A DNA stretch of 64,000 nucleotides from Liquidambar formosana (lineage: Eukaryota; Streptophyta; Magnoliopsida; Saxifragales; Altingiaceae), in NCBI GenBank assembly GCA_039720395.1, contig CM077828.1, positions 16,652,264 through 16,716,263 on the forward strand. Reading direction: 5' to 3'. The notes under the pieces are model-generated. The model did not search any database and was not told the origin of the DNA. It saw nothing but the letters and a program-made list of their open reading frames with translations. The position numbers and the translations under genes are program-made. Every line of letters starts with the position of its first letter. Position 1 is the first letter of the stretch. This document shows positions 14,101 to 27,000 of this stretch, piece after piece.

Positions 14101-14666
14101 GGATTTTTGTTTACGAAACTGGTTTAGATAAGGCATCTATTTGTCAGGTGTCATCATCTTTGCCCTACCTTTTTCGAGCATGCAACAGTAAATGACCAGC
14201 TGTTCTTCTACAATCTCCTCACCAACATTTGAACAACATTGAAATTATGGATGCATTGACTTATATGCTATTTAGATTGAGTGTCCTTTTAAATGGTAAG
14301 TTAAAATACGACGTAACATTATTTATTCTGATGGCATCAATTTGTTTATGCACATGCGCCGTTGTATGTGAGCATGTGAGCGCCAAAACCATCTAAAAAT
14401 AATAATTGTTACCTGGTTTTTCAATTACATGTCAGTGTTGGTTTTAGACTATACTATCTTGGAAGCTTATACAATCCAATTTTCCCACAACAATGGTCCA
14501 TCCTTAAATATCGTTCATACTGTTGTTATGTTTGACAGAGGATGCGAGTCAGATGGCAGCAATGTGTGAGAGGGCTTTGAAAGCTGCGAGGCCCAATGCT
14601 GCTGCAGAGATTGCACAACACATTCTTTCTCTAGTCAAGTTATCAACAGTCGAGGAGAAAAAGTAA
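4969..14666 (+). CDS. MURG: MurG-like UDP-GlcNAc:lipid I N-acetylglucosaminyltransferase, plastid-targeted
   Basis: Five exons: 4969-5078, 5278-6123, 10059-10167, 12006-12141, 14539-14666 (1329 nt, 442 aa, frame kept at every junction). The body matches the MurG GT-B fold family: GGTSGH (about residues 72-77), GTGGY (163-167), EQNSVPG with EQN at 187-189, GNPIR (226-230), GGSLGA (265-270), then in exon 3 [11 protein letters not shown] and in exon 4 the [10 protein letters not shown] acceptor/uracil loop. In bacteria MurG adds GlcNAc to lipid I to form lipid II. In plants it belongs to the plastid peptidoglycan-type gene set. The Ser/Leu/Pro-rich N-terminus ([14 protein letters not shown]...) looks like a chloroplast transit peptide. 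Exon 1 is the least certain part: its 3' end runs into CT/AT/CA microsatellites and the best in-frame donor is a non-canonical GC (AG|gcaact at 5079). The other introns are GT-AG. Introns 2-4 carry LINE, duplicated and TRIM sequences listed separately. Confidence 0.9.
5085..5210. repeat. Compound microsatellite (CT)n-(AT)n-(CA)n-(AT)n at MurG exon 1/intron 1
   Basis: CT repeats at about 5085-5112 pass into AT, then CA, CT and two more AT tracts. The block starts a few bases after the proposed exon-1 donor. If it were translated it would give a Leu/Ser, Tyr/Ile, Thr/His polymer ending at a stop at 5200-5202, so it must be intronic in a functional transcript. Confidence 0.85.
6570..6660 (-). 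mobile_element. LINE 3'-end remnant in MurG intron 2
   Basis: Read on the minus strand the block ends in tcaatgaaatatttacttgt followed by an A-rich tail, after a GGCCTC-rich stretch. This resembles the 3' end of plant L1-like LINEs. It lies antisense to MurG and no coding part is attached. Confidence 0.4.
8630..9590 (-). mobile_element. Degenerate LINE fragment (zf-RVT plus RNase H-like region) in MurG intron 2
   Basis: The minus-strand translation, broken by stops and frameshifts, shows a zinc-binding RT C-terminal region (around [20 protein letters not shown], with one frame correction), then [20 protein letters not shown] and an FRDHEG segment typical of RVT_3-type RNase H domains. The closing part corresponds to the R.AN..ADWLA region. 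Its 3' end at about 8630-8700 has an A-rich tail. This is a dead 5'-truncated non-LTR element inserted antisense to MurG. Confidence 0.7.
10538..11125 (+). repeat. Diverged tandem duplication (about 290-bp unit) in MurG intron 3
   Basis: Copy 1 (10538-10828) and copy 2 (10829-11125) share ordered blocks: aacacaatgtta/aacacattgtta, agatttatactttgggtaat/agatttatgatttgggtaat, ttttgcagttcaagcttgat, and gtgatagcgtattttggta/gtgatagagtatattggta. The unit has no ORF that continues the flanking exons. Confidence 0.75.
13881..14048 (-). mobile_element. TRIM-like LTR (154 bp) with initiator-Met tRNA primer-binding site, in MurG intron 4
   Basis: On the minus strand an LTR from 14048 to 13895 starts TGTAATACCCCGGG and ends GGCGTAGCA. 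It is followed after 2 nt by TGGTATCAAAGC (13892-13881), one mismatch from the plant initiator-methionine primer-binding site TGGTATCAGAGC. The internal motif gatattgtccgctttgggtt is a common signature of a dispersed plant repeat. No second LTR, gag or pol was seen, so this is the 5' end of a short non-autonomous element or a remnant of one. Confidence 0.6.
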
Positions 14667-15185
14667 AGTTGAAGGATAGATGAGATTTATTTGCTGCCTG
14701 ACGACAAACCTGGCTGTAAATTTTGCTCATTCATTATCTTGTCTACTTGAATGAATGAAATTTTTCTGAACTCAGATGCTCCACAGAAGTTGAGGCGACA
14801 CAATTGTCCACAAGCTTATGCCATGAAACTAGGATTATAGAGTTCTCTTTTTCTCAAAGGTTTACAACAAATTTTCAAGCCCTTGTCTCACACGGTATCT
14901 GTAATTCGATGTCCCAAGACAAGAAATCCATTGGAGTTAGGTCTTCTATTGCTTTTATTATGCAAATATATTAGACTCATTTGATCTTTGTGATCAATTG
15001 TTTGGTTTTGGTGTGGGATCTCCACTTGGTAGAAGTGCTTGGTGGTTTTCTTTCAGGTTTGCTTCCACTCAAAGATCCACAAGAAGCAAGTTGCATTGTT
15101 CCTGGAAATCTTTTAAGAGTTTTACCACATTGAGGTATCAGTGATTGGATTAACCGGAGAGCAAGAAAACCCTAAGAACCATTTA

Positions 15186-15447
15186 GAGTTTGTTTGGTTG
15201 TGCCATGGGATTTGAACCGTTTCATTGCGTTTTACATTTAATTTTGTCGACTTATATCATTATGAATGGAGCAATCCAAGAAAGTGGCAACATCATCATA
15301 AACGTTAGGAAGAAATCTAAAACAGGGGCATTTCATGAATACGAAAAATTAACCTTTACATATTCACCGATGGCATATTTGTTTGGTAGGAATCAAGGGG
15401 ATATTTTCATTCTAATTCCTTCTGATTCCGGCCAAACGAACGAGCCC
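15186..15447. mobile_element. Probable Tourist-like MITE
   Basis: The left end gagtttgtttggttg and the reverse complement of the right end gggctcgttcgtttggccg are imperfect inverted repeats of the common plant GTTTGGTTG type, 262 bp apart. The 88-codon frame inside is chance coding of the element. No target duplication is certain. Confidence 0.35.
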
Positions 15448-18400
15448 TTGTGGTAGATCGCTCCAACCTTTTGTAATATCCCTATTCAAGATGGATTTTT
15501 TTATGTTGGAGCTGATTTTTTTGGTAGCTATTTTATCCCATGAGTTTCATAGTGAGGCCATTGAGGTTGATGGATAAAGATGTTAGTGGTGCATATTCTT
15601 AAGATGATTCAACAAATAAGAAAACATGGCAAAATTGCAACTTATCAGCTCTGGATGAGGTAAACCCACTTCGCCATCTTTATTGGCCGTCCTTTTTCAC
15701 GGCAACCAATGAAGTTTCCTCTCTTCCTTCTTTCGTCCCCACAAGAAATTGACTAATCAAGTTGATTTCATCACGCGAACCCAGAGGTTGTTGAAAAACC
15801 GACACAGCATATTTAGCATTTAGCATAGGTTGGGAGTTGGGACCACACTTGCTATAGCTTTCACATCACCTCTTAGCCCACTGGAGACGATAGATTTTAG
15901 ATTATTTCTCCTTCCATCCCTTTGTGTTAGCCCATGCTCTTTATCTTATCTCAAATAGAAGCAATAAAGCTGCCTTTTGAGTTAGGAATCGGTACTGAGT
16001 TTGGCATTGTGCCGAGTTGATGAAAATTATCGGATGTGTTTTTTGATAGCTTATATCAGAACATCAAAAAGTTGTCTATTAAAATTGTTTTGATTATTTC
16101 AGTAGCAATTTTTTGAGATTTTAATGCAAGCCGTCAAAAAGCTCATCCAATGACTACCATTTAACTTGGCACGGTGTTGAGTTTTTGGAACTCGGCACCA
16201 AATCCAAACCTCTTAGAGGGGCAGAGAAAATGGGGGGATTAAGGATTTAAACTCAGCACCATGCTGAGGTGTTTTGGATCCTCGGATGAGTGATTGGACC
16301 ATCAAGATTAAAAGACCAAAAAGTTATCATTGAAGTCATTTTGTTCCTTCAGTTGCAATTTTTTTTATCTTCAATCTTGGCTGTCCAAAAATCTATCTGA
16401 TGATCCAAAACACTTTAGCACAGTGTTGAATTCTTCACCCCACGCGACCACCCCCCACCCCCCCTTCTTCTTTCTAAACAAAGGATATTGCAACTCTCAA
16501 GCATTAAGTCCAAACTAATCCCCATAATGCACAAATAACCCATAAATTCATGGATTCAATAATGAAGAAGTGGTACTCAAACTTAGGACCTCTACAAATA
16601 AAAGTTGGTTCCGAAGGGCTTTGCTTGCTGATTTTGATTCTAGGTAAAGGGTCCATTCCTCAGACGTGTGAAACATTAAACGTGTAAAACCTGTCCATGA
16701 AGGCTAGGTGCTTGTTGCAAGACAAATCAAACTTTGGGGTATGCAAGTGATCATCACGAAATATCTATCACCACAAATCATAAATGGATATGGTACGGAT
16801 CAACACAAAAAATTAATATGGATTAACACGAAAAAAATATATATATTATGACGTGGATGGAGCCCACTCTAAGGATTAGCCAAACAATATTTCCATCGTT
16901 CGGGCAACGCGGACCAATTCGAAATTAGATAATTCAAGACATTTTATACCGTCTCAATTATACAAATCCATGATTTTCAATTAACAAAAAAATGGTGATT
17001 ACGATCGCAAATATGAGTGAAAATTCAAAATAATGATATTTCATGAATTTCTAGTTATTGATTTTTAACAACAATTATAATGAAGACTCAAACTTCTTTA
17101 AATATTCTAATTTAATGCGATGGATTTATACCTTTGATATAACGTAAAATTGGTGAAATTGTCTAATTTCGAATTAGACACCCAAACATGCCCTTAATGA
17201 ATGAAAAATATCAACACATGAAATATACTCAAAACTCGAACCAAAAAAGAAAATATATTCATAATGATTCACCCATTTTCATTGTTGTTGTTAGTTGTTT
17301 AAGATTGTGTTCATGTATTATATTGTATAAAATAGAACATAATCCTTATAGAAAATAATAATATTATCGGTTATATTGATAGGTTTGGTACAGTATGGTT
17401 GGTGGTAGTGGCTATAATGATAATAAATAAATAAATAAATAAAAATGAACCTTTTTTTAATATGAAAAAGAACCTGCCACATCATCTGGTCGATGGATCC
17501 GATGCCAAATCTATATAATAGGTGTAGCATTCCTCATTCCTATATGATGCATCCCTTGCGACTAATCAAACGGAAACCTAAAAAGTATATATAAAATACC
17601 TATGCTTTAAAATGAGATAGAGAAATACTCCTAATTTACTGTCTCCTTTAAAAAAACAAAGGTTTTTTAGAAAATCATATTAATTGTTTTCACATCAATG
17701 TATATGTTTTGATAATCCCATTTTGCTTTTAAATGTACAAAATATTAAAAAAAAAAAGAAGAGAATACCATTTTAAAAGTATTTTAGGTAAAGCCACTCA
17801 GACAGTGCCTAAGGCCCCAAAATTTTGACAAAAAATAAGGCCCTAACTTAATTGGTATCCTTGTAATAGGTCCCCCATAAGGTCCCCCCCCCCCCACCAA
17901 AAAAAAAAAAACTTAATTGGTACCCTTGTAATAGGTCCCCCCCAAACAAAAAAATTAAAAAAAAAAAAAAACACATTTTTTGTAATAACTAGATGAGCAA
18001 AGGACCTAATCCAAGTTTAAGGGTCTTAAAGAATTCATAAATTCCTAACCCAAGTCCACATACAATACTCCCAATAAGATTTTATTTGTTTTTAGTTCTT
18101 ACAAAGATTTATTTTTTATCTTAATCTATACTACCTATAAAAAGTTGAATGTGATAAAAATTTTTGATTAACTAATATACCCTTATTTTAAATTTTAAAT
18201 ACACGACTACCCTTCTACAAACTATAATTCATGAATTCTAAGTAAACTATAATTCGTATAAATCAAACCGTAAACCCTAACATATATCATCTCTCTATTA
18301 ACAGTGGTATTCTAAATTCTACTTTCTCCATTAATAGCAATTTCAACTTTCTTTCTACTTTTTCCATTAACAGCGACTTCTACCTTCTCTGGTAAGTCTT

Positions 18401-19417
18401 TTACCTTTTTCTGCAACTTCTATATTCTTTTGCTTTGTGCAGTAAGTTTTTCCCAACAAATTTCACTCATGTAAAATCTGATTCGATTGCCAAATAATAA
18501 AAAATTTGGTTTCTCTGTTACGTTTTTGTACATAGACTTCACCCATGTTTGGTTCAATTGCCAAAATAATAAAAACCAAGGAAAGTCAAGAAGAAGAAAA
18601 ACAAGAGAAACAAACATGAATTAGTTGAAAAATAAAATAAAATAAAAATTATGTTTTTTTTTTCTTCTGCTTGAACAAAAACAAAAGAAAAACCTAAATA
18701 AAGAGGATAAAAAACCTCACTTGGAGTATAAAAATAAAAATAAAAACATATGCATGAAAACCAAATAGAAACCATGAACGAAAAACCTTGACAAAGAGGG
18801 GAAAAAAAAAAAACCAAGGATAACAAATCAATAATAATAATTAGGCATCCACCTTTTGGGTATGAGTAGAAAGCACGTATATACTAATTATATATAATAG
18901 AGAGACTAGAAACAATGCAATCAAAAATTCAAAACATATATTGATTCCCAAAAAAAAAAAAAAAAAAGATTAAGTTTTCAACATATAGTCTAAAAAAAAA
19001 GGGAAAAAATTTTTCAACATAAAGATCTTTGAGATTTGAGATGATTTTGATGGAGGAGTTTAGGAACTTGGTCATCTTCTGAGCACGTGAGAATGAGTGA
19101 TGAAGATGGGATCTTTGAGATGATTTTGAACTTCTGATGTGAGGATGGTAGCTCAACGAATGTGGTCGACGTCTCGATTATGACTTTCAAGTTTGGGACT
19201 ATTAGGGTTATATACTTTTGATTCCAATTATTGATTTTCCTAATCAACGATAAGATTTTTTTTTTTCTCATTTTATATAAAACTTTGGATAATGCTTTTC
19301 GCCCTTCACTGCCTAATGCATGATGACCACATGTTGACTATAATCTAAGGTTGCTAATCATACATCAACACATGGCAAAACTTAGCATGTCTTTAATCAA
19401 AGACTAATGGTTCTTTA

Positions 19418-19693
19418 GTCTAATGGTATGTCCCATCGGGAGTTTGGGATTTGTGGAGGTATTGATTTCAACCCTGCATGGGGTATGTATATTCTCATAT
19501 CAATATTTTCCAAAAAAAAATAGAAAAACATAAAAATTATTGAAGACTAATTTACTCATAAATAAAATGAGAACCTCCCAATTGCATAAAATGGCGTGTC
19601 TCATCTTAATAGGGTTTTGGGTTTGCATAAGTCGTGGTTTCGATCCCATGTAGAGTACATGTCTCTTATCTTTTGTCAGGGAAAAAAAAAAAA
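19418..19693 (+). mobile_element. Two tandem copies of a tRNA-derived SINE
   Basis: Copy 1 (19418-19519) and copy 2 (19588-19693) each read TAATGG-cATGTCtCATC..., GGGTTTG..., then a box-B-like phrase (tgatttcaaccctg and tggtttcgatccca) and end in a poly-A run. The flank aaataaaatgagaacctc also repeats at 19559 and 19725, so element and flank were amplified together with a period of roughly 165 bp. Two more copies lie at 38492-38625 and 38781-38904. Confidence 0.55.
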
Positions 19694-20710
19694 TCAATCA
19701 TCAAAGACCAATCAATTTATTCAAAAATAAAATGAGAACCTCACAATCCCATATATAACAGATGCTCTAAAGGTGGTGATGCGGGTCTTATTAAGAACTT
19801 GAGTTAGCTTCTGTGATATGAATTTACCGTATCTATGGAATGGATGTAAACTATAGAACATCATTAAAAAAAAGTCTGAATACAAAACTTTTTGCTTTAT
19901 TTAACATATACTTATTTTATTCATTGTTGGAAGTTATATTTGCCTAAAAATATTTCATCAAAAATTTATATATATATATATAAAATAAATAGTTATTATT
20001 ATTCACACCCTTATTTTATTAATTATTTATCTTTTAAAATTAAGTTACATTCTTTAACAAAATCAGAGAAAATTAGTCATGTGCAATGTACGTGTGCACC
20101 AACTAGTTTATATAAGCAAATTTTAATAATCATATATGTAAGCAAATTTTGTGTGTACTAAGGAAGAATATTTGGTAAGTATAAAATTTATTGTGTATAT
20201 GAATATGTATAAAAGGCTCTATTTTAAAAGTTCACTTAGGGTTTTAAAAAACTTAAGACCAACCTTGATTTTATGAAATGAAAGAAAAAAAAGAAATCAT
20301 TGATTTTTAGAATGTAATAAACTGAGAATAATTTAGAAATATCTCAAAAAAAATTTAAAAAAATGACCAATAATTTAGGAAACGAGAGGAGTACTGTGAT
20401 CAACTGACCTAATCCAACCGTGGAGTTGACTAAAATATTCCCCTAAAGATAAAATAAATTGAAAACCGCACACAAATTTAGGTTGAAGGATCACCATATA
20501 TACTCACCAACTCACAATTAAGATCCCAAAAGCAAAATTGTACCCGCGAAAAAAAACACAACCGCCAAATTTCAACCACTTCCAATGAGCATTAAACCTT
20601 GAAAGAACCAACAAACCCAGAAGCCAAAAAAAAAATAAAAAAAATAATAATAAGAAGATTAAAACACAGAAAACAAAACCAAATCTCCCCTTAAAACGAT
20701 TTCCCAAAAC

Positions 20711-21020
20711 ATGTCCCTTCTCCAATCGGATCTTCGTTCGGGGATCCACATTGCTGCATCCGCCTTCTGCTCTTTCAACCCGATTCAATCCAACTCAAGA
20801 TTCGAATCGTCACGCGTCTCCACTGCCCGCGGTCCCCCGCCATGGGTGGGATCGCCAGCCGCGAGGGTGGTCACCGCTTTCAATGGAGCGGCGAGTGCCG
20901 CCGTCGAGAAACGTCCGGAGAAGCCTTCGATCTGTACGGCCGATGAGCTTCACTACGTTTCTGCATCCAACTCCGACTGGAAACTCGCTCTCTGGCGCTA
21001 CAGACCTTCTCCTCGGGTCC

Positions 21021-21096
<76 letters not shown>

Positions 21097-24000
21097 AGGC
21101 TTTGTTTGGTTGAGTTATGAATGTTCATATATTTTTTTTCGCTAAGAATAAATGTTCATATATATTTGTGTATAATGGTTGTGATGTGTGTTAAAAGGTG
21201 CCACAGAGGAACCACCCGCTGTTGCTGTTGTCAGGGGTTGCGACCAATGCTATTGGATATGATCTCTCTCCTGGGGTGAGTTTTTCATTTGTGATTTTGC
21301 TTTTTTATTTTGCCTAGATCTGTTTGTGGTTTTTTTTTTTTCTTTTGGCAGTTTTGAAGTACATTTGGCCATTTTGCAAAGTGGTTTCTGCCGTTTGGCC
21401 TAAAAATCGGCCTCCTAACTAGTTGATCTAGACGCCCATCTGAACTCCATCCCAGGAGAGCCCGAAAGGTCTCCTACCTCACCCATCTAATGGCTATTAC
21501 GCCAAGGCCCCAGATACGTTGTCTAGTCTGGTATTCCCCCCTCCCCCACTCTTTTAAAAGGAGTCTCCCTGGCCTCAGCTAAAAAATGACTCCAACCCAA
21601 AGCTAGATTATGACAATGAGCTAAATTCTGACTATAATCTAAAACTTTGAATTAATTTTTGAATTAGAATAAAGTACTTACAACCAACCAAAGTTTGCCT
21701 CCCCTGAACTAAATTCCTAGCTTTGTCCCATGGCCTATCCAGTCCTAGCGTTGTTTTGAAGGCATAGTTGCAGAAAACGTTTTAATGCTTTCTGTTATAT
21801 TCAGGAAAATTTCATTCTTATAGTCATTGATTTGTATCTGCAATATACCCTTGCTATACTTATATGGTACATCTCGATTCACTATTATTATTATTATTAT
21901 TTCCCAGCATCCCTTGTTCCCTACACTTTAGCTATGGTTTATGCGTGTGAAATGTTTGCAGTCTTCATTTGCACGTTACATGTCCAGCCAAGGATTTGAT
22001 ACATGGATTCTGGAAGTTCGAGGTGCTGGGTTGACCACACAAGGAGCTGACTCGAGGGAAATTAAGCAGTCTATTAATGCTATGTCCGAGCAGTTGGATT
22101 CTGCTACAAGGCATGGAACAAAGAGTGTTTTTTCTACAGAATCACATTCAATGATGAATTCTGATGCTCATGCAGATTCTAGGATCTCTTCTAGTAAAGG
22201 AAAAATGACAACGATGGTGACTAAATCTGATGAATTACAGTTAGTGACAAAGTTGACAGAAACTTTTATGCATTTATCAGAAAAACTATCTGGCTTTCTT
22301 AATGAAGGTAAATTAAGGATTATGTCTGGTAAGTTGTTTGATCAATTATTAAAACTGGTAGAAGATGCTCAATTATATGTACACTACTACACTTCAATGT
22401 GATATTTGTGAAAAACTTTCAGGTTTGTGGGAAGCAAGGGAAAACTCTGGTTTTGCTAGCCAAATCAGGGATTTGAGTCAGAGGCTTGTAAATATTATTG
22501 GAGGAGGTCAACAGTCAATTTCGCCACATTTGTTTGACTTGCAAGAGCGCTTTTCTACGACAATAGAAGATTTTCAGAAACAACTTGACCTGATTGTGAA
22601 GTATGACTGGGACTTTGACCACTACCTTGAAGAAGATGTGCCTACTGCGGTGAGGTGACATTTCCTCATGCTAAATGACTGTAGATAAGACATATTTTAT
22701 AATTGTATTCCCTCTAGATGTGATCTTCTTTATTGGGATCTTACTTTTACATTTTTCACAAACAGCATACAAATTTGTAATATTCTCATTTGAGGAATAT
22801 TAGTTCTGTCAATGCAGATGGAGTATGTAAGGACTCAATGCAAACCAAAGGATGGAAAGTTGCTTGCAATCGGTCACTCCATGGGTGGTATCTTGTTATA
22901 TGCAATGCTTTCACGACATGGTAAGATGCTATGTCATACTTGTTCCCAGGGGTGGAACTACATATGCTTGGAAGGGGCTATGGTGCCCCTCCAAAGATTT
23001 AAAAATGGGTTATATTGTTATTTTCACATAAGGTAATTTTGTTTTTAGGAAGTCTATCATTGGCCCCTTCAAGAAACTGTTTTATTCAGACAGGGCCTCC
23101 CAACTGTATGTGTGTTTACATTCCCATGCCTATTCTTTCATATTCTCTTTCAAAAGTTTAACTTGAACCCATAGGAGGTGCTGGAAGTTGATAGGGTGGC
23201 CTTTTATGTTACAGATGATGAAGACTCTAAATGAGCAAATGTAATTGTAATAGTAGATGTCTCCATCTAAGCCATGAATTGTGTAATGGACTCAAACTGG
23301 GCTTGGGAAAGAAGCAAGTGAATGCAGTGGACTTATATTGTGTCATGAGAAAGGGTCTATCTCCTTTTGAACCCAAAAGGAGAGAGGAGGAGGAGGAAGG
23401 GGGGGGGAGGAGATTCTAGCTCCTTCTTAACAACCCCTTTACCTAAGCATATAAGAGCTCTCGGCAGGATATTATCCACCTCTAAACTAGTCTCCTTAGT
23501 ATGATGATTTGGTCCACAGTGCTCTCACTTTAATTTTTATTCTCATCACTATGCCTCAAGGTTGATGTTATCGACCTTTTCCCCCATTTTTCCATATTTA
23601 GGTGAGGCTAAAGTAAGGATAAATCTCCTATGAGGAACGGGGTAAATCATAGCACTTCTCATCCTCTCTTTCCTATAAATGTACCCATGTAGGAATACAC
23701 CTGATTCAGGTGGAGAAGCGATTCCCTTCTTTAGATCTGAGCACAAACTTTCTCCCACTCTGGATTTTAGACCCGGCACAAATTTAAATATTCATTCTTG
23801 TCCAATCAACTTTTTGAATTTATCCGCATTGCAGAAAACTCAAATTGGAATTCTTTTATAATTTCTACTTCCTATGTATCAGATGTTAGGTGGAAAAATA
23901 TGATTCTGGGATCTTTCCTCTTGTATTGGCTAATGTATATCCAGTTTTGAGTAATAAATTTGTCTTGTGTTATTTCAACATCCAAAATCTCCTTTACCTT

Positions 24001-27000
24001 CTTAGAACTGGATACCTGCTGCTGATCTTAGGTTTCACCGGCTGGGGTAACCATGACATAATTTGTTCCTCAATATTTTCCTTCATCCAACATATTTTGT
24101 TCCTCGATATTTTCCTTCAAGCAATCCATCTTGCCTTGGTGTTTGCATGAACAAGACTTGTTCTTGGGAATTTTTTTGGTGAAATAATCTCATTGCTCAT
24201 CATATGTTCCTTTTACTGTTCATATTTTGATGGTTTTGAATTTGTGGGCAACAATCAGTCTCTACTTATTAGGTTTGACCATTTCAGTAATTATATAGTT
24301 TATATTGCGAAGCATATCCAATAATTACAAAGCGTAAAACTCTTGTACTACTACATCTACATGTTATCTTGTTAATTTTCAAATAAAGTTATGTAATGAA
24401 TATTTCTAATTCAATAATGTGGTGATATGCTGTTTCTTAAACATTCTCTATTTATGTGCTAATATATGTTATCTTACTAGGTTTTGATGGAAGGGACTCT
24501 GGGTTAGCATCAATCGTTACGTTGGGATCGTCACTTGACTACACATCTTCAAAATCATCACTTAAATTACTTCTACCTCTGGCAAGTGGAATGAAAAATT
24601 ATTTGTTCTGAACAACTAGTTTCTGTTTCACTCTGACAATTTTCTGCGTGTTAATAAAAAATGATGAGAAGCTGATGTTTATTCATTATTGAATACAGGC
24701 AGACCCTGCCCAGGCTTTAAATGTTCCTGTTTTTCCTGTAGGGGCATTGCTTGCAGCTGCTTATCCTCTTGCATCTCGTCCTCCATATGTTTTGTCTTGG
24801 TTAAATCCTCAGATTTCTGCGCAGGACATGATGCATCCAAAATTGTTTGAAAAGCTTGTCTTGAACAACTTTGGTAAGTATAGAATTTTTCTCTTAGCAC
24901 TGACATAGAACATGTAATTAGATGCTTTAAAGTGCATTTGGTGAAGTCTCTAATTATGGTTAACTGTTTTAACATTGATGCCTTTTGTAGTAAGACATCC
25001 TCTTTTGAAACTCCCACAATGCAGAAGTGCTGACATCCAGCATGGCAGCACTTACACTGCTTTGCGTTCATATATTGCCAAACCTTCTTTTGGTGGGGTG
25101 GTAAGGCATCACCCGGGGCAGTCCAATATTTTGCCTGATTTTTACACGAGTTATTCTCTAATTTGTCTAATAGATCTCTGTCTCTTGCTGGCCACCCTTA
25201 AAGGGTGTACCACAAGCCAAACAAAGGTCAATGCTTCCATAACTGATCGTCTCTTGTACTTTCCTGATACTAAGAGAAATAGAAACTTTTAGAAAATAAA
25301 AAGCCTAACCAAATTAGAAAGCATATAAAATAGAAAGTCTGAAAAATTAATAATATACTCTAAGCATGACTAAGACTTATTAAAATAGAAACTAATGACT
25401 CAAACAACTATCATGGACACTTTCTTTTGGACCAAAAAGGCTGCTTCATATCCATGAACTTAGGCTTAGGCTTCCAACAAAGGTATTTCTTCTCTAACCA
25501 ATTAAGAGCTATGCCATCACCACCATCAGTGTACCTATGCTGTTTTGTGTGCTGCCATCTTCATGTATTTTTATTGCTGCCTGGCTCTCAGTCATTTGTG
25601 AGCTGCAGTCCAACTACACAAAGGCCATAAGCTTTAAAACAAAAATAAAAATAATAAAAATAAGGGCATAAGCTCTCGGATCTCTTGGGAATTCATGCTT
25701 AATTTGCCCGCTTTTATGTCTTATGTTTCTACGATGACTGAAACCTTTTAAAGCTGTAATTTTTAGAAACAATTTGATTATCAGTTTACCCATACAATGG
25801 CCTCTACTTTTTCATTTTTGAATTGGCCAACAAAACTAGTGTCACAGCTCATAGGATGTGAACTTGGTTTGGCAGATTGCATTATACGATAAGCCATCAA
25901 ATGCATTAGTAAATGAATTTATCTGCTGCTAAAAGGGGATGCAATAAGAAACGCACAATTCTCATGTTCTTTTTTTTTTTTTTTTTTGTCTCTCTCGGAT
26001 ATATATATATATATTTTTTTTGTCTCTCTCGGATATTTTTATCTGATCTGAGGATGACCTTAATGTCGTGAAGTTTCTTGTCACTTTGTGAAGTTTTCTA
26101 TTGTAAGCACCGTCATAGGTTTTTTCTCACCAAGAAGTCAAGGTTAGAGTGTAGTTGAGTTTGATTTGAAAGGATTTACTGCCACGTATATACCTTTGGA
26201 AGCTACATAGTGGCAGAGGCATTGTCACATGAGCAGGGAATTCAGAAAGATTACCAATGTTGATATTGATGAAGCTTCTGTGCAAAATGTTCCTAGATCT
26301 GCTAATAGGCTTGCCAATGCGGCGAAATGGGCCCTTAAAGTGGGTTTTTCAGGCTCTCTACCTGCCCCAGTGATGGAGGCATGTGTGGTGGACCATTGTT
26401 CATGGGGCTAGTTTTCTGTCAGTTGTTTTTTTTTTGTTTTGTTTTGTTTTGTTGTCTTTGTTGTCCTCCTTTTTGGTTAGTTATTCAGTGCACATAAATA
26501 GTGGTATTTCTTGCATCAGAGCAAAATGTTGGCTACCCTGCATATATAAATATTTATGATGAATCCCATGTTAGTTTTGTACCTGAGATTTGTATTTTTA
26601 TGTTTTATTGGATAGTTTTAATTAATATTCTTAAAAAATTTATGGAATTGCATTATTCAGATAGTGTTGAGCGTAGTTTTTAGTCAGTCGTTTCAATTTG
26701 ACGAATAGGTTCAGCGTCCTTCCCATAATCTTTCTCGTGAAGTTGGGAAATGGGAATGGGTGTATCCCTGATACTGCGCTGCCTCATTGGAGAGCAAATT
26801 TCATTCTCTTATCACCCAAAGGAATTAGATCATGATGGATTGATGGTTCTAGAGGCTTCCCAATATGTTGGAAATATGAATGTTAAAGTGAGTTGAGTAT
26901 AGTTGATTTATGCTATGGTAGGGGTGTCATTTCCACAATTTTGCCTCCAATTAATGGTATCAAATCTGGATTTGCATGTCCTATCCTATTTTATTTTGTC

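Larger units (their letters stand above)
14667..20710. other. 6-kb spacer between MurG and alpha/beta-hydrolase genes
   Basis: This holds the MurG 3' UTR (to about 14760-15000), a MITE-like block (15186-15447), an imperfect 250-bp duplication (16098-16407), a poly-C/poly-A patch with a 64-bp duplicated phrase (17849-17970), SINE copies (19418-19693) and the hydrolase promoter. Open frames here are short, AT-driven and unconvincing. Confidence 0.6.

Noticed and set aside
15190..15456. 88-codon open frame
   Set aside because: It coincides with a probable MITE (inverted GTTTGG-type ends) and has no protein-family features.
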